From Pseudomonadota bacterium (lineage in GTDB: Bacteria; Myxococcota; Polyangia; GCA-2747355; JACKDQ01): DNA of 5,428 nucleotides. The notes under the pieces are model-generated. The model saw only the letters and a list, made by a program, of their open reading frames with translations, did not search any database and had not been told where the DNA came from. Shown here in pieces: positions 1 through 5,428 of this stretch. The stretch's first letter is position 1; each line of letters begins with the position of its first letter. Both the position numbers and the translations under genes were made by a program. Location of the stretch: NCBI GenBank assembly GCA_030591195.1, contig JAUVBO010000295.1, positions 1-5,428 on the forward strand, in the 5' to 3' direction.

Positions 1-1
1 C

Positions 2-3000
2 GACGAGGCGCTGACGGTCGGTCGCTGCGTCCTCGAGGCGCTCAGCGTCGCCCACGGACGCGAGGTGCTGCACCGCGACGTCAAGCCGGCCAACATCGTC
101 GTGCAGGGCGAGCCGGTCGCGGCCGCGACGCTGATCGACTTCGGCCTGGCCCACAGCCCGTCGATCGACCCGCACGACCAGGACGCCCTGGTGGGGACGG
201 CGATCTACATGGCACCCGAGCAGGCCGGGCTGGTCCACACCGCGGTCGACCGGCGCGCTGACCTCTACGCCACCGGCGTGGTGATCTACGAGTGCCTCGC
301 CGGCCGGCCGCCGTTTACGGCCGACACCCTGGGCGAGGTGCTGCGGCTGCACCTCAACGCCGAGCCGCCCGGCCTGCGGTCCCAGGGATCAAATGGCCCG
401 GGATCGAACGGACCGGGCGTGGCGCTGCCCCGGGCGCTCGAGGCGCTGGTGCTGCGGCTGCTGCGCAAGGAGCCGCGGGACCGCTACCAGAGCGCCGAGG
501 CCGCGCTCGCCGACCTCGAGGCGATCGAGCACGCCCTCGATCGCGGCGAGGAGCCCCCCGAGCCGGTGATCGACCGCGGCCGGACCGAGCTCACCGAGCC
601 GTCGCTGGTCGGACGCGACGCCGAGCTGGTCGAGCTCGAGCGGCTGGTCGCCCGGGCGGCGGCGGGCGATGGCGCGCTGGTGCTGGTCGAGGGCGAGTCG
701 GGCAGCGGCAAGTCGCGCCTGCTACAGGAGGCGGCCCGGCGCGCGGCAGCGCTCGGGGTGCAGACCTTCTGGGGCCAGGGCACCGACCGGGTGGCGCTGC
801 GACCGTTCCAGGCGCTCGAGGGCACCGCGGCCCAGCTGGTCGCCCTCTGCGCGACCGACGGCGAGCTGGCGGCGCGGCTCCGGCAGCAGCTCGCGCCCTG
901 GCGGGACGTGCTGGCGATGGTGCTGCCGCTGCTGCAAGGGGTCGTGGGGGCCGAGACCGAGCGACAGGACAGCGAGCCGCCAGTCTTCGGCGAGGGCGCC
1001 AGCCTCGCGGCGCTGTTCGAGCTGGTTCACGCCCTCGGCAGCCCGGAGGCGCCAGCGCTGCTGATCCTCGACGACGCCCAGTGGCTCGACGAGCAGACCC
1101 TGCAGCTGGTCGCCGCCTGGCAGCGGCGGCCAAGCCCACCCGGCCAAGGGCGCCAGCTAACGGTCGTCGTCGCCTTCCGCCGCGAGGAGGTCGACGAGAC
1201 GCACCTGCTGCGCCAGCTCGAGCCCCAGGCCTCGATCCCGGTCGACCCGCTCGATGACGCACAGCTGCGCCAGCTGCTGCAGAGCATGTCCGGCGCCCTC
1301 CCCGAGCCGGTGCTCGACGCCGTGACCCAGCTCTCGCGAGGAAACCCCTTCGTCGCCAGCTCGGCGCTGTGGGGCCTGTGGGAGGCCGATGCGCTGACGG
1401 CGTCCGAGGCGGGGTGGCAGGTGGAGCCAGCGGCGCTGGCGGCGATCCAGACGTCACACAGAGCCGGCGCGCTGCTCGGCCAGCGGCTGCGGTCGCTCGA
1501 GCCCGAGGTCAACCGCGCCCTCGTGGTCGGGGCGGTGCTCGGCCGGACCTTCGACCTCGACGATCTGGCCGAGGTCGCCGAGAGCGACGCGGGCCGCTGT
1601 CGCGAGGCGCTCGACGAGGCGCGGCGGCGCCACCTGGTCTGGCCCGACGCTGCCGGTGTGCGGTGGCAGTTCGTCCACGACAAGCTGCGAGAGCAGCTGC
1701 TGGCCGGCCTGTCCGAGCAGCGGACTCGGGCGCTACACCGGCGCGCGGCCCAGCACCGGCTGAAACAGCAGCCGCCCGACGCCTACGCCATCGCCTACCA
1801 CTTCGACGCCGCGGGCGCTCCTGTTCAAGCGCTGCCCTTCGCCCTCGAGGCCGCCAGTCAGGCACGCCGCAGCCACGCCCTCGAGGTCGCCGAGCACCAG
1901 TACCGCATCGCGCTCCGCGGCGCGGCCGACGCCGACCAGAGCGTGCGGATGCAGATCGCCGAGGGGCTCGGCGAGGTGCTGATGATGCGCGACCGCCACG
2001 ACGAGGCGAAGCGCGTCCTGCAGCAGGCCCTGACGCTGGCCACCCGTCGTCTCGATCAGGCGCGGATCCAGGGGCTGCTCGGGCAGATGGCCTTTCGCCA
2101 CGGCCACCTCGCCGAGGCCACGAACCTGGCCACGCAGTCGCTCGAGCTGCTGGGCTTGCCCTTTCCCCAGACCGGCGGGGGTCTCGTGCGGCGCGCCATC
2201 GGTGAGCTTTGCCGGCAGGGGTTGCACCGGGCGTGGCCAGCCCGCTTCGTCGGCCGCGAGACGCTCGAGGACGCCGAGGAAGCGGCCCTGGCCGGCCGGC
2301 TGCACATGCTGCTCACCCACGCGCACTACTTCAGTCACGACAACGTCCTGGCACTGCTATCTCAGCTGATCCGGGTCAACCGCGCTGAGCGGTATCCCCC
2401 GTCGCCCGACCTGGCCTGGGCCTACGCCAACGACGCGGCGATCCTGTCGACCACCTCGCTGTTCGACGTGGCGATCGCCCGAGCGGAAAAGGCTCACGCC
2501 TGCGCGCTCGGCATCGGTGATGCGTTCGGACAAGGGGTAGCCTTGCACAACGGCGGTGCGGCGACGTACGTCGCTGGTCGCTATCGTGACGCAAAGCGAC
2601 AGCTTTCCGAGTCCCTGCCGCTGCTCAGGCGATGTGGCGACAGCTGGGAGGTAATCTCGGCCCTGGCTCACCTCGGCTTCTGCCACTACCGGCTCGGCGA
2701 GCTGCCCGCGACCGCCGCGGTCGGCCGGGAGCTGATCGCGCTGAGCCACGCGTCGGGGATGCTCACCCTGCCCGAGGCCGGGGCGCTTTGGATGCTGGTG
2801 ATGGCCGATGGCGGCCGCCTGCCCGTGGCCCTCGCCGGACGGCTGACCTGGCGCGTGGCGCACCCGGCCCTCGACGGCATAGAGCGCAGCATCGTCAACC
2901 AGGCGGGGGCGGTCCGGTTGCTCCGCGTCGGGCGGCACGACGAAGCGGCCGCGCTGCTCGAGGCCGACCGGCGGTACACCCGCGAGCACAAGGTCTTTCA

Positions 3001-4693
3001 GGATCTTGTCCTGCCGACCAACGGCTGGCTGGCCACGGCCCTGCGCCTGCAGGCCACGGCGCCCAACACGCCACCCTACGAGGCCGAGCGCTGCCTGTCG
3101 CAGGCCGCGGCCGCGGCGCGCCGGGCGTGTCTGATCGGCTGGCGGTTTCCCAACCACCGGGCCCACGCCTGGCGCGAGCGCGGGCTGGTGGCAGCGGCCC
3201 GGGGCAAGGTCCGAGCCGCCCGGCGCTACCTCGATCGGAGCCTCGCAGCGGCCCACGAGCTGGAAGCGCGCTACGAGGCGGCCCAGACCCTGCTCGCCCG
3301 GGGCCGGCTCGGCCTGGCCCTCGGCTGGCCGGGCGCGGCCGAGGACCGCTCGCGAGCCCTCGAGGAGCTGGCGGCGATCGGCAGCGACTTCGCCAGCGGC
3401 GAGGTGGTCGCCGAGCTCGAGACCCCGCACGCCGAGGGCCAGGCCGAGCCGGCGACGCTGTCGATGGTCGACCGCTTCGAGGGTCTGCTCGAGGCTGGCC
3501 GCCGCATCGCCACCGCCCGGGATCGCGAGGCGGTGCTGGCCGCGACTCACGACGCCGCGGTGAGCCTGCTGCGGCCGCGCAGCAGCCTGCTACTCGACCT
3601 CGGCGACGACCCCGCCGGCCCACCGGTGGGGATCCTCGCCGGCGCCGCGACCATGCCCTACAGCCTGTCACTGGTGCACCGGGCGATGCGGGCCCAGCAG
3701 CCGGTGGTCGAGGCGCCGGGGCTGGACCAGCCCCCGCCCGCCGAGAGCATGCTGCTTTCGGGGGCGCGGCAGGCGATGGCGGTGCCGCTGTCAGAGGCCC
3801 GTCGGCCGCGCTACTGCCTCTACTTGACGCACGACCAGGTCAGCGCGCTGTTCGACGATGACGAGCGGCGGGTGGCGCGCTTTGTCTGCGCCACCGCCGA
3901 GGCGGCGCTCGAGAACGTCGCCAGCCACGCCGAGCAGCAGCGGACCCACCTCGAGCTGGCCGAGGCCTACCGGCAGCTCGAGGCGACCCAGGACCAGCTG
4001 GTCCACTCCGCCAAGCTGGCCGCCATCGGCGAGCTCGGCGCGGGCATCGTCCACGAGCTGAGCCAGCCGGTGGTGGCGATCCAGGGCTTTGCCGAGCGGC
4101 TGCTGCGCCGAGGCGACGACCCGATCGCCAAGTGGGCCGACGAGCTCGGGGTGATCCTCAAGGCGTCACAGCGGATGACCCGGATGCTCGACAACGTCCG
4201 GGTCTTTTCGCGCGAGGCGCCGATGACGCGGACCCGGGTCGACCCGCTCGGCGCGCTCGACGAGGCGCTGGCGCTGATCGCGCCGCAGCTTGACAGCCAC
4301 GGGATCGCCCTGCGGCTCGAGCTGACTCCCCTGCCCGAGGTGGAGGGCGACGCCCAGCGGCTGCAGCAGGCGTTTCTGAACCTGCTGGTCAACGCCCGCG
4401 ATGCGCTGGACGAGCTGGCCGACGGCGCCGAGCGGCAGCTGGTGCTGCGGGCGGTCCACGACGACGGCTGGATCCGCATCGCCATCGCCGACAGCGGCCC
4501 GGGCGTGGCCGCCGAGCACCTGGCGCGGATCTTCGATCCGTTCTTCACCACCAAGCCAGAGGGCCAGGGCACGGGCCTGGGCCTGTCGATCACCTCCAGC
4601 ATCATCGAGGCCCACGGCGGGACCCTGGCCCACGCGCCGACGCCGGGTGGCGGCGCGACCTTCACCGTGGCGCTGCCGGTGGCCGACGCCTGA
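2..4693 (+). CDS. Trifunctional Ser/Thr protein kinase / STAND ATPase / sensor histidine kinase (5' truncated)
   Basis: A very large cytoplasmic-looking signalling protein; no membrane segment is apparent. Residue numbers count from the first visible codon (base 2). Residues 1-180 are a Ser/Thr kinase C-lobe: HRDVKPAN at 24-31 (catalytic D26), DFG at 46-48, APE at 71-73. Residues 202-590 are a STAND/AAA_16 ATPase: Walker A GESGSGKS at 231-238, Walker B LLILDDAQW ending at W361, RGNPF at 446-450, and FVHDK at 557-561 in the winged-helix-like part. About 596-1140 is helical and TPR-like. A GAF domain lies at about 1157-1307, followed by a short coiled coil. The histidine kinase has H1351 in HELSQP, N-box N1464, G1 box DSGPG from D1497, FDPFF from F1511 and GTGLGLS from G1523. 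The stop is TGA 4691-4693. The frame is open through the left edge, and residues before the GTG at 65 (LEALSVAHGREV) fit the helix preceding the HRD loop, so the true start and the kinase N-lobe lie outside the window. This order is known in HstK-like dual kinases. Substrates and signal are not visible. An alternative label is simply 'protein kinase/sensor histidine kinase'. Confidence 0.95.
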   Translation, partial: DEALTVGRCVLEALSVAHGREVLHRDVKPANIVVQGEPVAAATLIDFGLAHSPSIDPHDQDALVGTAIYMAPEQAGLVHTAVDRRADLYATGVVIYECLAGRPPFTADTLGEVLRLHLNAEPPGLRSQGSNGPGSNGPGVALPRALEALVLRLLRKEPRDRYQSAEAALADLEAIEHALDRGEEPPEPVIDRGRTELTEPSLVGRDAELVELERLVARAAAGDGALVLVEGESGSGKSRLLQEAARRAAALGVQTFWGQGTDRVALRPFQALEGTAAQLVALCATDGELAARLRQQLAPWRDVLAMVLPLLQGVVGAETERQDSEPPVFGEGASLAALFELVHALGSPEAPALLILDDAQWLDEQTLQLVAAWQRRPSPPGQGRQLTVVVAFRREEVDETHLLRQLEPQASIPVDPLDDAQLRQLLQSMSGALPEPVLDAVTQLSRGNPFVASSALWGLWEADALTASEAGWQVEPAALAAIQTSHRAGALLGQRLRSLEPEVNRALVVGAVLGRTFDLDDLAEVAESDAGRCREALDEARRRHLVWPDAAGVRWQFVHDKLREQLLAGLSEQRTRALHRRAAQHRLKQQPPDAYAIAYHFDAAGAPVQALPFALEAASQARRSHALEVAEHQYRIALRGAADADQSVRMQIAEGLGEVLMMRDRHDEAKRVLQQALTLATRRLDQARIQGLLGQMAFRHGHLAEATNLATQSLELLGLPFPQTGGGLVRRAIGELCRQGLHRAWPARFVGRETLEDAEEAALAGRLHMLLTHAHYFSHDNVLALLSQLIRVNRAERYPPSPDLAWAYANDAAILSTTSLFDVAIARAEKAHACALGIGDAFGQGVALHNGGAATYVAGRYRDAKRQLSESLPLLRRCGDSWEVISALAHLGFCHYRLGELPATAAVGRELIALSHASGMLTLPEAGALWMLVMADGGRLPVALAGRLTWRVAHPALDGIERSIVNQAGAVRLLRVGRHDEAAALLEADRRYTREHKVFQDLVLPTNGWLATALRLQATAPNTPPYEAERCLSQAAAAARRACLIGWRFPNHRAHAWRERGLVAAARGKVRAARRYLDRSLAAAHELEARYEAAQTLLARGRLGLALGWPGAAEDRSRALEELAAIGSDFASGEVVAELETPHAEGQAEPATLSMVDRFEGLLEAGRRIATARDREAVLAATHDAAVSLLRPRSSLLLDLGDDPAGPPVGILAGAATMPYSLSLVHRAMRAQQPVVEAPGLDQPPPAESMLLSGARQAMAVPLSEARRPRYCLYLTHDQVSALFDDDERRVARFVCATAEAALENVASHAEQQRTHLELAEAYRQLEATQDQLVHSAKLAAIGELGAGIVHELSQPVVAIQGFAERLLRRGDDPIAKWADELGVILKASQRMTRMLDNVRVFSREAPMTRTRVDPLGALDEALALIAPQLDSHGIALRLELTPLPEVEGDAQRLQQAFLNLLVNARDALDELADGAERQLVLRAVHDDGWIRIAIADSGPGVAAEHLARIFDPFFTTKPEGQGTGLGLSITSSIIEAHGGTLAHAPTPGGGATFTVALPVADA
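386..415 (+). repeat. Two-copy 15-bp in-frame tandem repeat in the kinase C-lobe
   Basis: Bases 386-400 and 401-415 are tandem copies differing at three positions. Each encodes Gly-Ser-Asn-Gly-Pro, and a further Gly follows. The repeat lies inside the Ser/Thr kinase C-lobe, between the LNAEPP segment and the LEALVLRLLRKEP helix. This is a loop where bacterial kinases of this type vary in length. It looks like a flexible insertion made by a short duplication that keeps the reading frame. Confidence 0.85.
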
Positions 4694-4707
4694 TCCCCAG
4701 CGCCACC

Positions 4708-4741
4708 CTCGACGTTCTGGCTCACCGGGTCGATGGTCGAG
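4708..4741 (+). terminator. Weak stem-loop just after the kinase stop codon
   Basis: CTCGAC (4708-4713) and GTCGAG (4736-4741) form a 6-bp stem enclosing 22 bases. A possible inner stem of four pairs, one of them G-T, is CTGG (4717-4720) with CCGG (4725-4728). It begins about 15 bases after the TGA. No T-run follows, so it would not work as an intrinsic terminator alone; it might protect the 3' end of the message or be chance in GC-rich DNA. Confidence 0.2.
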
Positions 4742-4766
4742 CGAGTCCGCGCCACGGACCTGCTCC

Positions 4767-4796
4767 CGTTACACGATGCGTAACGTTGCAAGTTAC
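4767..4796. promoter_or_regulatory. Cluster of three alternating inverted GTTAC half-sites (candidate operator or enhancer)
   Basis: GTTAC at 4768-4772, its complement GTAAC at 4780-4784, and GTTAC again at 4792-4796 start exactly 12 bases apart. The first pair forms CGTTAC-N7-GTAACG (4767-4785), a 6-bp-arm inverted repeat. The second pair forms GTAAC-N7-GTTAC (4780-4796); if one G (4785) is bulged out, those 17 bases become a perfect 16-base palindrome centred on TTGCAA. The cluster sits about 112-141 bases upstream of the predicted sigma-54 start, where enhancer sites are usually found. Binding of a dimeric regulator is inferred, and the protein is unknown. A role as RNA hairpins downstream of the kinase gene is the main alternative. 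Confidence 0.5.
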
Positions 4797-4807
4797 AGCT
4801 CGCGCAG

Positions 4808-4821
4808 TTTTTTTCCTTTTT
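4808..4821. other. T-rich tract (T7-CC-T5) in the intergenic gap
   Basis: Fourteen bases consist of seven T, two C and five T, in otherwise strongly GC-rich DNA. The tract lies between the GTTAC cluster and the sigma-54 candidate. It could be the U-tract of an imperfect terminator for the kinase gene, since the 4780-4796 hairpin ends 11 bases before it. It could also be a stiff or bent spacer that helps DNA looping. The hairpin-to-T distance is too long for a standard intrinsic terminator, so neither role is firm. Confidence 0.3.
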
Positions 4822-4881
4822 GCCGCCTTGCCGAGCTATGTGCTCCTCGGGTAGAAGGATGCCATCTGCAGGCCTGGCCGC

Positions 4882-4897
4882 TGGCCCACGTTTTGCA
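4882..4897 (+). promoter_or_regulatory. Candidate sigma-54 (RpoN) promoter, -24/-12 type
   Basis: The sequence TGGCCCACGTTTTGCA matches the sigma-54 consensus TGGCACG-N4-TTGCW at 10 of 12 defined positions. The invariant GG (4883-4884) and GC (4895-4896) are separated exactly as required. Taking C4896 as -12 puts the transcription start near 4908, giving a leader of about 28 bases that contains the ribosome binding site of the receiver-PAS gene. Among the four plus-strand TTGCA words I found, only this one has GG at the correct distance. If it is real, the gene needs an enhancer-binding ATPase activator for expression. It is a motif match only; no transcript evidence is available. Confidence 0.6.
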
Positions 4898-4921
4898 GCA
4901 TAGGGGGGGCAGCAACTGCCC

Positions 4922-4927
4922 GGAGGA
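4922..4927 (+). promoter_or_regulatory. Shine-Dalgarno sequence for the REC-PAS gene
   Basis: GGAGGA lies eight bases before the GTG at 4936, close to the ideal spacing. It fixes the start of the receiver gene at a non-ATG codon; no other usable start occurs in that frame after the upstream TAG at 4852. Confidence 0.85.
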
Positions 4928-4935
4928 CGGTTTCG

Positions 4936-5428
4936 GTGGACGGCGAGCTCCCGAAAGCAAAGACCAGCCCGATCCTGGTGGCCGAGGATGACGACGACGT
5001 GCGTCTGCTGCTCGAGCGCGAGCTCGGGGAGATGGGCCATCCGGTTACCGCGGTGGCCAACGGGCGTCGCGCCCGAGACATTCTTCGGGACCAGCACTTC
5101 CCGCTGCTGATCACCGACGTCCAGATGCCCGGGCTCGATGGCGTGGCCCTGACGCGCTGGACCAAGCAGCACCGCCAAGCGACCGAGGTGGTGATCATCA
5201 CTGCCTTCCCGTCGCTGGAGTCCGCGACCGAGGCGCTCCGGCTGGGCGCCACCGACTACATCATCAAGCCGTTCGGCAGCCTCGACCCACTGCGGCGCAG
5301 CGTCCAGATGGCCCTCCGGCGGTACTGGACCCTGTCGACGCCCCCGTCGGGCCCCAGCCAGGATGAGGGACTGCTCGCCGGCTTGCTCGACGCGATCCCG
5401 CTGGCGATCGTCGTCACCAACGGCCGCG
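4936..5428 (+). CDS. Response regulator, REC domain followed by probable PAS domain (3' truncated)
   Basis: The first 164 residues of a regulator that continues past the right edge. The receiver domain spans about residues 11-128: acidic pair E17/D18 with D19 after strand 1 (ILVAEDDDD), phosphoacceptor D61 in LLITDVQMPG, switch residue T89 in VVIITAF, and K111 in DYIIKPF. All the usual phosphorylation residues are present, so it should accept phosphate from a histidine kinase. After a short Pro/Ser-rich linker, residues 149-164 (GLLDAIPLAIVVTNGR) match the typical opening of a PAS domain; the output module is cut off. GTG 4936 is chosen because an in-frame TAG at 4852-4854 closes the frame upstream, it is the first usable start after that stop, and it has GGAGGA eight bases upstream. 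It lies 242 bases after the dual-kinase gene, in a different frame, on the same strand. It may be that kinase's partner, but this is inference. The full protein could be REC-PAS-histidine kinase, REC-PAS-AAA or REC-PAS alone; the window cannot decide. Confidence 0.92.
   Translation, partial: MDGELPKAKTSPILVAEDDDDVRLLLERELGEMGHPVTAVANGRRARDILRDQHFPLLITDVQMPGLDGVALTRWTKQHRQATEVVIITAFPSLESATEALRLGATDYIIKPFGSLDPLRRSVQMALRRYWTLSTPPSGPSQDEGLLAGLLDAIPLAIVVTNGR

Noticed and set aside
65..67. GTG at 65 as the start of the dual kinase
   Set aside because: The frame is open through the left edge, and the preceding residues are the normal kinase helix before the HRD loop; starting here would remove the whole N-lobe and the residues just before the catalytic motif.
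4775..4790. Second sigma-54 promoter using TTGCA at 4786-4790
   Set aside because: The bases where the invariant GG should stand are AT (4776-4777), so the -24 element is missing.
4767..4796. CRISPR repeats or replication iterons
   Set aside because: Only three 5-base half-sites in alternating orientation; no long direct repeats or regular spacers, and no cas or replication gene nearby.
4786..4814. Sigma-70-type promoter with TTGCAA at 4786 as -35
   Set aside because: The position 17 bases downstream is a T-run, not a TATAAT-like box, on the plus strand; the minus strand offers no box at proper spacing either.
4780..4814. Classic intrinsic terminator (4780-4796 hairpin plus T7)
   Set aside because: Eleven bases separate the stem from the T-run and the stem is AT-rich and short, so it does not fit the usual model; kept only as a low-confidence option.
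4691..4936. Frameshift splitting one hybrid histidine kinase (kinase plus fused receiver)
   Set aside because: The kinase ends normally after the G2 box and final strand, the gap is 242 bases with non-coding character, and the receiver has its own SD sequence and start codon.
3967..5178. Long antisense open frame across the histidine kinase and the gap
   Set aside because: It lies opposite well-recognised coding sequence, its translation shows low-complexity Ser/Arg/Ala stretches typical of GC-rich shadow frames, and no domain is recognisable. The same holds for the other minus-strand and off-frame open stretches, such as 2357-3550 (-) and 2632-3861 (+).

Overview
This 5.4 kb, very GC-rich window carries two same-strand genes, both cut by the window edges. 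The extreme G/C third positions, the eukaryotic-type Ser/Thr kinase fused to a histidine kinase, and a sigma-54-like promoter suggest a Myxococcota-like deltaproteobacterium. This is inference: Planctomycetes and some other large-genome, signalling-rich bacteria are not excluded, and no taxonomic marker gene is present.

Positions 2-4693 (+) encode 1563 visible residues of one giant signalling protein; the N-terminus lies off the left edge. Its modules, in order, are: the C-lobe of a Ser/Thr protein kinase, a STAND/AAA_16-type ATPase, a long TPR-like helical region, a GAF domain, a short coiled coil, and a complete histidine-kinase core (HisKA plus HATPase_c). This is the layout of the 'trifunctional Ser/Thr kinase / ATP-binding / sensor histidine kinase' family (HstK-like dual kinases). 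All catalytic motifs that fall inside the window look intact.

Positions 4694-4935 form a 242-base intergenic gap, its middle clearly poorer in GC than the flanking genes. It holds, in order: a weak stem-loop just after the stop codon; three alternating inverted GTTAC half-sites on an exact 12-base pitch; a T-rich tract; a sigma-54 (-24/-12) promoter candidate with 10 of 12 consensus matches and exact spacing; a run of seven G at the predicted transcription start; and a strong Shine-Dalgarno sequence.

Positions 4936-5428 (+) begin a second protein with a complete receiver (REC) domain and the first residues of what looks like a PAS domain; it runs off the right edge. The simplest reading is a signalling pair: the dual kinase senses through its TPR/GAF/ATPase parts and may phosphorylate the downstream REC protein, which has its own, probably sigma-54-dependent, promoter. 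The half-site cluster lies about 110-140 bases upstream of the predicted start, where enhancer-binding activators usually bind. The kinase-regulator pairing and the promoter are inferences from sequence and position. I saw no RNA genes, mobile elements or CRISPR arrays.
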